A stretch of 64,000 nucleotides of DNA from an uncultured Eubacteriales bacterium. GTDB taxonomy: Bacteria > Bacillota > Clostridia > Oscillospirales > Acutalibacteraceae. The DNA is taken from NCBI GenBank assembly GCA_934561055.1, contig CAKTFN010000008.1:25722-89721 (forward strand), given 5' to 3'. Under the pieces are notes generated by a model. That model was not told the origin of the DNA. It did no database searches and was given only the letters and a program-made list of their open reading frames with translations. Below, piece by piece: positions 42,648 through 50,639 of the stretch (position 1 is its first letter; each line of letters begins with the position of its first letter). The position numbers and the translations under genes were made by a program.

Positions 42648-44012
42648 ATGCCGCAATCATTTGATCCCGTTTTCGGCTCTTGGAAAACCGAAGAACAAAT
42701 CGGTTCCGGAACCGACGGAAAAGTTTATCTCATTTCAAAAACGAACGCTGACGGCACGGAGGAAAAGTCCGTCCTTAAAATGATTCGCCTCGGTGAAAAC
42801 CGAAGCGAGCAAAAGTCTTTTAACACAATCACCGAACGCACCGAACCCGAGGAAAGCGAAGAAGGCGATTATGAAACAATCATCAAAAACATTACCGATA
42901 ACATAAAAGTCATTCAGAATGTTGACAACGGAAAACGTTTTGTAAAGTATGAAGAATGGGAAACGAGGAAAACGAGCGACGGAAAGGGTCGGATTATTCT
43001 CATTCGCCTTGAACGCGCAAGGTCACTCAGCGACCTCCTTTCCGAATTTTCCTTCACTCTTGACGAAACTCTCAGGCTCGGCGTTTCAATCTGCCGTTCG
43101 CTCATTCGCTGCCGTGATTTCGGATATATATATCCGAATCTTAAACCGGAAAATATTCTCTTTGACAGAAGGGGAATTTGCAAGCTCGGAGACTTCGGCT
43201 CGTTCAGTTGCCTTGAGCCGTCAAGAACGTCGCTTGCCTTCAAACGTACACGGTATTACATGGCGCCCGAATTCATCAGAACCGGAAACGTCAACGGAAC
43301 CGTTGATACCTATTCTCTCGGCCTTGTTCTTTATTCGCTCATCAACCGCGGAAGACTTCCCTTTACCGAAAAATATCCGGAAAAGGTCACGATAAATTCG
43401 CTCGACACTTCGCTTGAAAAACGTCTTTCCGGTGAAGAGCTTCCCGAACCCGCTCTTTGCGATGAGCCGCTTTTCAGAATTATCAAAAAGGCCTGCGCTT
43501 TCAAACCGGAGGAGCGGTATCTTTCTCCGAAACAGATGCTTTCGGATCTCAAAAACGCACTTGAAAAAAAGCCGTTTGAAGAGACTGTTTACGAAGACAT
43601 CTATTCGGTTTCAAAGCCGACAGAGGAAAGTGAAGAAAAAAAGGCGTTTGAGGACATTTCTTCCGTTTCAGGAAAGAAAGAGGAGGAAGGCGAAAAACCG
43701 AAAAAGGCCGTTTCGCTCCGTGAGGAAATTTCGATTCCGGACGTTACACCGATGGATTACGCCGGAGAGAAAGTTAAACCGAGGAAAAAAAGACCGAGCA
43801 ATTTTGAAGCCCTTCCGACGAACAGAAAGAAGAAAAAAACGAGCGCGGCCGACATGAAAAAAATCATCATCCTTGCCGCAATCGCCCTTGTTCTTTTGAT
43901 TTTGTTCGTTGCTTCGATTGCGATGAAAATGAACGGCAACGCGGGAACAACAATTTCCGAGTCCGCAAAAAACCTTATGATATACGGAGGTTATCTGCTT
44001 TATGGCGTCTGA
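42648..44012 (+). CDS. Membrane Ser/Thr kinase-like protein with YPN in place of HRD, at the head of the V-ATPase operon
   Basis: A 454-residue protein. Residues 12-295 form a protein kinase fold with an intact glycine loop GSGTDGKVY (19-27), Lys44 (VLKMI), DFG at 182-184 and APE at 206-208. The catalytic loop is YPNLKPEN: the HRD Asp is Asn164. The 100 residues after the kinase domain are acidic/basic and probably disordered; a membrane segment (about 404-428) leaves a short extracytoplasmic tail. The start ATG 42648 follows GGAGGAAG. The stop overlaps the first V-ATPase gene by 11 bases, implying coupled expression. ATP binding seems possible, phosphotransfer unlikely. Confidence 0.8.
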   Translation: MPQSFDPVFGSWKTEEQIGSGTDGKVYLISKTNADGTEEKSVLKMIRLGENRSEQKSFNTITERTEPEESEEGDYETIIKNITDNIKVIQNVDNGKRFVKYEEWETRKTSDGKGRIILIRLERARSLSDLLSEFSFTLDETLRLGVSICRSLIRCRDFGYIYPNLKPENILFDRRGICKLGDFGSFSCLEPSRTSLAFKRTRYYMAPEFIRTGNVNGTVDTYSLGLVLYSLINRGRLPFTEKYPEKVTINSLDTSLEKRLSGEELPEPALCDEPLFRIIKKACAFKPEERYLSPKQMLSDLKNALEKKPFEETVYEDIYSVSKPTEESEEKKAFEDISSVSGKKEEEGEKPKKAVSLREEISIPDVTPMDYAGEKVKPRKKRPSNFEALPTNRKKKKTSAADMKKIIILAAIALVLLILFVASIAMKMNGNAGTTISESAKNLMIYGGYLLYGV

Positions 44013-44313
44013 AATGATCGGTGAAATTCTCAAAGCCGAAAGTGCCGCAAAAAAGGCCGAAACTGCTGCCCGAAAAGAGGCAAACCTGATTGTCGAAGCG
44101 GCAAAAAAGCAAGCGGAGATTTTATATAATGCCTCAATCGAACAGGCAAAGAGCGAGGCTGCCCTTTCCGTTTCCGATGCGGAACTTACCGCAGAGGGAA
44201 TCATCAAGCAGGCGAACAAGCTTGCCGCTCTTCGTGAAAAGAAAGTCATCTCCGCAATGGAAAAAAAGTATGATAAAGCGATTGATCTCGTTTTGAAAAA
44301 AATTGTTGAATGA
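44002..44313 (+). CDS. ntpF: V-type ATPase peripheral-stalk subunit (G/H, NtpF-like)
   Basis: A 103-residue, nearly all-helical protein rich in Ala, Glu and Lys (AESAAKKAETAARKEANLIVEAAKKQA region), as expected of the coiled-coil subunit that pairs with subunit E to form the peripheral stalk. Similarity is weak by nature and the call rests mainly on being the first gene of the operon. Its start lies inside the end of the kinase-like gene, with GGAGG 9-13 bases upstream. Confidence 0.8.
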   Translation: MASEMIGEILKAESAAKKAETAARKEANLIVEAAKKQAEILYNASIEQAKSEAALSVSDAELTAEGIIKQANKLAALREKKVISAMEKKYDKAIDLVLKKIVE

Positions 44314-44386
44314 ATTCGGAAACTTGCCCGAACACTGATTTTTCCCGGGCAATTTCTTCGGAACATTTCAAAGGAGGTGTTTCAAT

Positions 44387-46375
44387 TTGGCAAAAATAAA
44401 GCTTGTGCGCTTTGAACTTGCCGCAATTTTGGAAGAAAGCCGAAGGCTCATTGATTTTCTTCAAAGAGCCGGAACAACCGAGTTGACAACGGTTGAAAGA
44501 GAAGATGGTCTTTCTTCTTACAATACAGGACTTCTTTGCCGAAATTTTGAAAGAAAAAGTGAAGCGGCGGAAAAAAGCGCCGCAGAACTTGAAAAATACT
44601 GCAGCATAAAAAAGCCGTTTTTGGCTTCGTTTTCGGACTGTACCGAAATCGGTCTTCAGGAGTACCGAAGCGTTTGCGACGAGGCGGATTCGCTGATGCT
44701 TGTTTGCGAAAAGATCAATTCGCTGATCGAAAAAATTGCTTTTGAAAACGGAGAAATCGTCCGTCAGCAGACGATTATCGATTACTACAAACCGTGGGAA
44801 AAGCTTGACATTCCGATGAGTTGCGTGAGAACGCAAAGCTCGAACGTTTTCATCGGATATTTCAAAGAGGAACTTTCAAAAGACGACATAATCGCAGCAA
44901 TTGCTTCTTGCGCACCGGAAGCGGACGGCGTTGACTGCGAAATCATCGGCGCAGACAAAACGCAGACCTGCGTTGTTGTTTTCTGTTTCCATGAAGATGC
45001 GCCGGCGGTTGAAGCCGCACTTCGCGAAAACGGTTTTGTGAAACCGGACAACCCGGCAAAGTCGCTTGTTTCGGTTGCAATCAAAAATTGCGAAGAAAAA
45101 ATCAAAGAGTGCAAAGATAAAATCGAAAAATATTCGCTTGAAATTTCGTCGAACGCTTCCTTTTATGAAAAAATCAGGCTTCTTGCCGATTACTATTCGG
45201 TTCAGGCGGAAAAGTACCGTGCCGTTGAAAAAGCGGCAACGAGCGAACGGGCAATTTTTATTAACGGTTTTGTTCCCGAAAGGGACAGCGAACAGCTTAA
45301 ATTTGAAATCGAGCGGCAGTTTACCGCTCAGATGGAAGTTTTTGAGCCGGACTATGAAAACGAAGACGTTCCCGTTTTGATTGAAAACAAGCCGTTTGCC
45401 GCCGGCGTTGAAAGCATCAGCAATATGTATTCGCCGCCGTCAAACGATGACATTGACCCGAACCCCGTGATGTCAATTTTCTATTACGCATTGTTCGGAC
45501 TGATGCTTTCCGATGCGGGCTACGGACTTTTGATGATTGCCGTTTCGCTCTTCGGAAAGTTCAAGCTGAAGCTCACCGGCGCAAAAGCAAAAACAATGAG
45601 CTTTGCTTTTTGGTGCGGAGTTTCGACAACGATTTGGGGCGTTCTTTTCGGCGGCTTTTTCGGAGATCTCATTCCGACGGTTTGCACTCACTTTTTAGGA
45701 ATGGAAAAAGGTCCCGACCTTGCGCTGTGGTTCACTCCCGTTGAAAACAGCATGAAGCTTCTCATGTTTTCGTTTGCGTTCGGTCTTGCTCATCTTTACG
45801 CCGGACTTGCAATACGCTTTTATATGCTCGCAAAAAAGAAGCAGTGGTTCGCCGCTTTTTGTGATGTTGTTCCGGTCATGGTTTTCGTTGCCGGCTTTGC
45901 CGCTTTCGGAGCGAGTATGCTCACAACGGTTTCGCCGACGGTGAAAAGTGTCGGAACGAAGGTTCTTGCTGTCGGAGCGGTGCTGATTGTTCTGACGTCC
46001 GGAAGGAGCGCAAAGAACATTTTCGGAAAGCTCGGCGGAGGACTTTACGGCCTTTATAACACAACAACGGGCTATCTCGGAGACATTCTTTCCTACTCAC
46101 GTCTACTTGCGTTGAGCCTTGTTACCGGCGTAATTGCGAACGTTGTCAATATGCTTGCGGCGATGTTCAATAACGTAATTTTGTTTGCATTGGTTTTCCT
46201 TGCCGGTCATGCGGTAAACATTGCCGTCAACCTTATCGGAACCTATGTTCATACAAGCCGACTTCAGTACGTTGAGTTCTTCTCAAAATTCTATGAGGGC
46301 GGCGGACGGATTTTCACTCCGTTCAAACTTAATTTGAAACATTTTAAAATCAAGGAGGATACAATCAATGATTAA
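44387..46375 (+). CDS. ntpI: V-type ATPase subunit I (a subunit)
   Basis: A 662-residue protein: an N-terminal cytoplasmic half with long coiled coils and a C-terminal half with about eight membrane segments (YYALFGLMLSDAGYGLLMI, MKLLMFSFAFGLAHLYAGL, GDILSYSRLLALSLVTGVIANVVN). The conserved Arg of the ion path lies in the DILSYSRLLAL segment. It links the peripheral stalk to the c-ring and carries the ion half-channels. It starts with TTG after GGAGGTG. It overlaps subunit K by 8 bases. Confidence 0.95.
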   Translation: MAKIKLVRFELAAILEESRRLIDFLQRAGTTELTTVEREDGLSSYNTGLLCRNFERKSEAAEKSAAELEKYCSIKKPFLASFSDCTEIGLQEYRSVCDEADSLMLVCEKINSLIEKIAFENGEIVRQQTIIDYYKPWEKLDIPMSCVRTQSSNVFIGYFKEELSKDDIIAAIASCAPEADGVDCEIIGADKTQTCVVVFCFHEDAPAVEAALRENGFVKPDNPAKSLVSVAIKNCEEKIKECKDKIEKYSLEISSNASFYEKIRLLADYYSVQAEKYRAVEKAATSERAIFINGFVPERDSEQLKFEIERQFTAQMEVFEPDYENEDVPVLIENKPFAAGVESISNMYSPPSNDDIDPNPVMSIFYYALFGLMLSDAGYGLLMIAVSLFGKFKLKLTGAKAKTMSFAFWCGVSTTIWGVLFGGFFGDLIPTVCTHFLGMEKGPDLALWFTPVENSMKLLMFSFAFGLAHLYAGLAIRFYMLAKKKQWFAAFCDVVPVMVFVAGFAAFGASMLTTVSPTVKSVGTKVLAVGAVLIVLTSGRSAKNIFGKLGGGLYGLYNTTTGYLGDILSYSRLLALSLVTGVIANVVNMLAAMFNNVILFALVFLAGHAVNIAVNLIGTYVHTSRLQYVEFFSKFYEGGGRIFTPFKLNLKHFKIKEDTIND

Positions 46376-46841
46376 TTTAGGTTTGGCACTTGCGATTTTC
46401 GGCGCGGCATGCGCAGTTGTTCTTGCGGGTATCGGTTCGGCAAAGGGCGTAGGTCTTGCGGGTCAGGCTGCGGCCGGCCTTCTTTCCGAGGATCCGTCAA
46501 TGTTCGGAAAGGTTCTTATTCTTCAGCTCCTTCCCGGAACACAGGGACTTTACGGCTTCCTTATTGCAATTCTGGTTCTCGTCAACGTCGGAGTTCTCGG
46601 CGGTTCGCCGGCAAGTCTTACATGGCAGCAGGGTGCATATTATTTCGTTGCCTGCCTTCCGATTGCCGTTGCGGGTCTTTTCTCCGCAATCCATCAGGGA
46701 AAGGTTGCAGCAGCCGGCGTAAGCCTCATTGCCAAAAAGCCCGACCAGGTCGGAAAGGCAATCACAATGGCTTCGCTCGTTGAGTTTTACGCAATCCTTC
46801 CGTTCCTCATTTCACTTCTTGCCGTTCTCAGCATCGGCTGA
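46368..46841 (+). CDS. ntpK: V-type ATPase c-ring subunit K, Na+-type
   Basis: A 157-residue proteolipid with four membrane helices (two fused hairpins). The segment LLPGTQGLYGF gives Leu55, Thr58, Gln59 and Tyr62; Gln110 is in AIHQGK, and Glu139 in SLVEFYAIL. These correspond to the Na+-binding residues of Enterococcus hirae NtpK (Leu61, Thr64, Gln65, Tyr68, Gln110, Glu139), so Na+ rather than H+ is the predicted coupling ion. Only the second hairpin has the carboxylate, as in other V-type K subunits. Confidence 0.95.
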   Translation: MINLGLALAIFGAACAVVLAGIGSAKGVGLAGQAAAGLLSEDPSMFGKVLILQLLPGTQGLYGFLIAILVLVNVGVLGGSPASLTWQQGAYYFVACLPIAVAGLFSAIHQGKVAAAGVSLIAKKPDQVGKAITMASLVEFYAILPFLISLLAVLSIG

Positions 46842-46895
46842 TAATCGCTTTTCTTAAAAAGAAGAGCAAAAAATGTCTCCAAAGGAGTGATATGA

Positions 46896-47489
46896 TTGAC
46901 CGGAATCGAAAAAATTGTTGAAAAAATCCGGGAAGAAAGCCTTAACAGGTGTGAGGCGGTAATTGCCGAGGCGAAGGAGAACGCAGGCGAAATTCTTTTT
47001 GACGAAAGAAAAAAGGCCGAAAAGGAAGCGGAAAAAATTATTTCCGAAGGCAAAAACAAAGCTTTGAAAAAGGAAAACGCCGCAAGATCCGCTGCTGAAA
47101 CAATTTCAAAAACACGGTATCTTGAAGTCAAAAACGCAATCGTCAATGACATTATTGCCGCCGCTTTTGAAAAAATCGAAGAAATGAGCGATGAAGATTA
47201 TTTCGCACTTCTTCTTTCTCTTTGCGAAAAGAACGTCGAAAACGGCGAAGGAACAATGTTCCTTTCAAAGCATGACCTTGAGCGGGCGCCGAAGGATTTT
47301 GAAGAATCGGTGAATTCTCTCGTCTATGAAAAAGGGGCGGTGAGACTTTCAAAAAAGCCGATGGATATCGAAAACGGTTTTGTTCTCGTTTACGGCGACA
47401 TTGAAGTCAATTGCACGCTTCGCGCCGTTTTTGACGAAAAGCTCGACTCTCTTCGTGACGCACTTTGCAAAGAGCTTTTCATGGAATAA
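46896..47489 (+). CDS. ntpE: V-type ATPase subunit E
   Basis: A 197-residue peripheral-stalk protein: a long N-terminal helix rich in Glu, Lys and Ala (residues 1-90) and a compact C-terminal domain with the ALLLSLCEKN and ENGFVLVYGDIEVNCTLRAVFDE elements typical of subunit E. It starts with TTG after AAAGGAG. Position between K and C is the standard order. Confidence 0.9.
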   Translation: MTGIEKIVEKIREESLNRCEAVIAEAKENAGEILFDERKKAEKEAEKIISEGKNKALKKENAARSAAETISKTRYLEVKNAIVNDIIAAAFEKIEEMSDEDYFALLLSLCEKNVENGEGTMFLSKHDLERAPKDFEESVNSLVYEKGAVRLSKKPMDIENGFVLVYGDIEVNCTLRAVFDEKLDSLRDALCKELFME

Positions 47490-47504
47490 GCGGAGGTGGG
47501 TAAC

Positions 47505-48476
47505 ATGAAAGATGCCGATTACGCTTATGCCGTTGCAAGAATCAGAGCGAACGAAAGATATCTCCTTTCAAAAAACGACGTTGAACGCCTTGTTACGGCG
47601 AAAACGCTTTCCGACGCCGAAAGTGTGCTCAAGGAACGCGGCTGGGATTTTGACGGAGAAAAGGGAAAAATCGAAAATGCCCTTGAGAATGAGCAAAAAA
47701 AACTTTGGTCGCTTCTTTGCGAAAGCGTAAGCGACCGAAAACAGCTTGACGTTCTCTGCGTTCAGAATGATTTTTTCAATCTCAAGGCCGCTCTCAAATG
47801 CATGATTACCGGAAAAGACGCAAAGGATTTTTTTGCGTTTCCGACGTCGCTTGACCTTGATTTGCTCGTTTCGGCTTTCAAGGCTCATGACTTTGAAGCC
47901 CTTTCGCCATTCATGAGAGAAACGGCGAAAACGGCTTACGAAACAGCCTGCCGTACTGAAAACGGACAAAGCGCCGACATAATTATCGACAAAGCCGCAC
48001 TGAAGCTTTTTCTTGAGCTTTCAAAAGAAAGCGGATGTGCTCTCCTTGAAGAAGGAGCAAAATATATTTGCACCTGTGCCGATATAAAAATCGCTTTTCG
48101 TTCGGCAAAGGCACAGAAGGGACTCGCTTTCATTGAAAACGCACTTTCCGGTGTGTCCGATCTTGACGAAAAACCGCTTGCGAAAATGGCCGCAAAAGGT
48201 GTTCCGGAACTTCTCGGATATCTTGAAAAAACGGCTTATGCAAAAGAAGGCGCACTCATTTCAAAAAGCCTTGCCGCTTTTGAAAAAGGTACCGACGACG
48301 CAGTTACGGAAATGATGAAAAAGGCAAAATATGTCTTTTTCGGCTTTGAACCCGTTGCGGCGTTCTATTACGCAAAAACAGCCGAACTCAAAACGGTCAG
48401 AGTTGTTCTTTTTGCAAAGCAGGCCGGAATTGACGAAGAAACAATCAGAGAAAGGGTGAGAACGCTTTATGTATAA
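47505..48476 (+). CDS. ntpC: V-type ATPase subunit C (d-like)
   Basis: A 323-residue helical protein with the family start DADYAYAVARIRANERYLLSK and later FNLKAALK and PVAAFYYAKTAELKTVRVVLFAKQAG. This subunit sits on the c-ring and connects it to the central stalk. ATG 47505 follows GGAGG by 8 bases; a GTG three codons earlier lies inside that site. It overlaps subunit F (NtpG) by 8 bases. Confidence 0.92.
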   Translation: MKDADYAYAVARIRANERYLLSKNDVERLVTAKTLSDAESVLKERGWDFDGEKGKIENALENEQKKLWSLLCESVSDRKQLDVLCVQNDFFNLKAALKCMITGKDAKDFFAFPTSLDLDLLVSAFKAHDFEALSPFMRETAKTAYETACRTENGQSADIIIDKAALKLFLELSKESGCALLEEGAKYICTCADIKIAFRSAKAQKGLAFIENALSGVSDLDEKPLAKMAAKGVPELLGYLEKTAYAKEGALISKSLAAFEKGTDDAVTEMMKKAKYVFFGFEPVAAFYYAKTAELKTVRVVLFAKQAGIDEETIRERVRTLYV

Positions 48477-48777
48477 AATTGCCGCAGTCGGCGACAGGGA
48501 CAGCGTTCTCGGCTTTGCCTCGCTCGGAATCGACGTTTTTTCGCCGCTTGAAGCGAAGGAAGCTTCAAGGCTCATCCGCCGCCTTGCCGAGGAAAATTAC
48601 GCAGTGATTTTCCTGACCGAAGCACTCGCCGCAGAGCTGGGAGAAGAGCTTTTGAAATATCATTCGTCCGTCCTTCCCTCAATTACGCTCATTCCGGGCG
48701 CAAGGGGAAACACGGGCGAAGGAATGAAAGCAATCAGCCGCTTTGTTGAACAGGCGGTCGGAAGCGATATACTATAA
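48469..48777 (+). CDS. ntpG: V-type ATPase subunit F (NtpG)
   Basis: A 102-residue central-stalk protein with the typical start YKIAAVGDRDSVLGFASLGIDVF, the AVIFLTEALA strand-helix and PSITLIPGARG. It binds subunit D in the rotor. An 80-base gap with a strong hairpin follows before subunit A. Confidence 0.92.
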   Translation: MYKIAAVGDRDSVLGFASLGIDVFSPLEAKEASRLIRRLAEENYAVIFLTEALAAELGEELLKYHSSVLPSITLIPGARGNTGEGMKAISRFVEQAVGSDIL

Positions 48778-48790
48778 ATATGTTTTTTAT

Positions 48791-48849
48791 AATCACGCCC
48801 CGTTCGGCTACATCGGGGAAAGCAGTGATTTAAGTTCAATTTGTAGCCG
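48791..48849 (+). promoter_or_regulatory. Intercistronic structured RNA between ntpG and ntpA
   Basis: AATCAC/GTGATT (48791-48796 with 48825-48830) encloses CCCCG/CGGGG (48798-48802 with 48814-48818). An alternative helix pairs CGGCTACA (48805-48812) with TGTAGCCG (48842-48849), ending just before the GGAAAGG ribosome-binding site of ntpA. The two folds exclude each other. No T run follows, so it is not a terminator; it may set mRNA stability or the higher translation needed for three copies of subunit A. Confidence 0.55.
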
Positions 48850-48857
48850 GAAAGGCT

Positions 48858-50639
48858 ATGGTAATTGATTTGAATAAAGGAACGATTACAAAAATTTCCG
48901 GTCCTCTCGTTGTGGCTTCGGGTATGCGAGAGGCGAATATGTTTGACGTTGTCCGAGTAAGCTGTGAAAGGCTTATCGGCGAAATAATCGAAATGCACGG
49001 AGACAGAGCGTCGATTCAGGTTTACGAAGAAACCTCCGGCCTTCGCACGGGCGAAGAGGTTGAATCAACCGGCGAACCCATGAGCGTTGAACTCGGCCCC
49101 GGCCTTATCGGTTCGATTTTTGACGGTATTCAAAGACCGCTTGAAGAAATCATGAAAATTGCCGGCTCAAACCTCACAAGAGGAATTGAAGTTCCGGCGC
49201 TCAGTCGCGAAAAGCAGTGGAAGTTTACTCCGAGCGTAAAAGTCGGCGATAAGGTTATCGGCGGCGACGTGCTCGGAACGGTTAAGGAAACCGATATCGT
49301 GCTTCACAAAATTATGCTCCCGGCGAAATACAAAGGTACCGTCAAGGAAATTACCGCCGGAATGTGTACCGTCGAAGATACCGTTGCACTCATCGAAGAC
49401 GAAAAGGGTGAAGTTCACCCGATTACACTCATGCAAAAATGGCCCGTCCGAAAGGAAAGACCGTATAAAAAGAAGGTTGCTCCCAAAACTCCGCTCATCA
49501 CCGGTCAGCGTGTTATTGACACACTTTTCCCGATTGCAAAAGGCGGCGTTGCGGCGATTCCCGGTCCGTTCGGAAGCGGAAAAACCGTCACTCAGCACCA
49601 GCTTGCAAAATGGGCGGAAGCCGATATCGTTGTCTATATCGGCTGCGGCGAACGCGGAAACGAAATGACCGACGTTCTCAACGAATTCCCCGAACTTATC
49701 GACCCGCACACGGGAAAATCACTCATGGAAAGAACGGTGCTTATTGCGAACACGTCCGATATGCCCGTTGCCGCGCGTGAAGCTTCGATTTATACGGGAA
49801 TCACAATTGCGGAATATTTCCGTGATATGGGATACAGCGTTGCGCTTATGGCCGACTCAACCTCACGTTGGGCGGAAGCTCTTCGTGAAATGAGCGGACG
49901 GCTTGAAGAAATGCCCGGTGAAGAAGGCTACCCCGCCTATCTCGGTTCACGTCTTGCTCAGTTTTATGAAAGAGCCGGCGTTGTTGAAACGCTCGGTTCC
50001 GACGAAAGAACAGGTGCGCTTTCCGTAATCGGTGCGGTTTCTCCTGCCGGCGGCGACATTTCCGAACCCGTTACCCAAGCGACGCTTCGTATTGTTAAGG
50101 TTTTCTGGGGACTTGATTCCGCCCTTGCATATAAGCGCCATTTCCCGGCAATCAACTGGTTGACAAGCTATTCGCTTTACGCTGATTCGCTCGGAAAATG
50201 GTTCAACGAAAACGTCAGCTCCGATTGGACGGCTTTGAGACTTGAAATCATGCGCCTTCTTTCAAAGGAGGCGGAGCTTGAAGAAATTGTAAAGCTCGTC
50301 GGAATGGATGCGCTTTCGCCCGGTGACAGGCTCACAATGGAAGCTGCGCGCTCCGTTCGTGAAGACTTTTTGCATCAGCTTGCTTTCCATGAAGTCGATA
50401 CCTATACTTCGCCCGAAAAGCAGCTTTTGATGATGCGCCTTGTGATGGCATTTTATGACAAGTCGCTCGCCGCACTTTCGGACGGCGCAGACGTTCAAAA
50501 AATCGTTTCAATGCCGGTTCGCGAAAGAATAGGAAGATTTAAGTATATTAAAGAAAGCGATATCGAAAAAGAATATGCCGAAATCGAAAAAGAACTCGAC
50601 CTCGCTTTGGAAAAAGCAAAGGAAGGAGATGACGACTGA
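48858..50639 (+). CDS. ntpA: V-type ATPase catalytic subunit A
   Basis: A 593-residue catalytic subunit with the Walker A motif GPFGSGKT at about 235-242, a bulge (non-homologous) region before it, the conserved ERGNEMTDVL with the catalytic Glu, and SRWAEALREMSGRLEEMPGEEGYP. It hydrolyses ATP in the A3B3 headpiece. It overlaps subunit B by 1 base (TGATG). Confidence 0.97.
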   Translation: MVIDLNKGTITKISGPLVVASGMREANMFDVVRVSCERLIGEIIEMHGDRASIQVYEETSGLRTGEEVESTGEPMSVELGPGLIGSIFDGIQRPLEEIMKIAGSNLTRGIEVPALSREKQWKFTPSVKVGDKVIGGDVLGTVKETDIVLHKIMLPAKYKGTVKEITAGMCTVEDTVALIEDEKGEVHPITLMQKWPVRKERPYKKKVAPKTPLITGQRVIDTLFPIAKGGVAAIPGPFGSGKTVTQHQLAKWAEADIVVYIGCGERGNEMTDVLNEFPELIDPHTGKSLMERTVLIANTSDMPVAAREASIYTGITIAEYFRDMGYSVALMADSTSRWAEALREMSGRLEEMPGEEGYPAYLGSRLAQFYERAGVVETLGSDERTGALSVIGAVSPAGGDISEPVTQATLRIVKVFWGLDSALAYKRHFPAINWLTSYSLYADSLGKWFNENVSSDWTALRLEIMRLLSKEAELEEIVKLVGMDALSPGDRLTMEAARSVREDFLHQLAFHEVDTYTSPEKQLLMMRLVMAFYDKSLAALSDGADVQKIVSMPVRERIGRFKYIKESDIEKEYAEIEKELDLALEKAKEGDDD

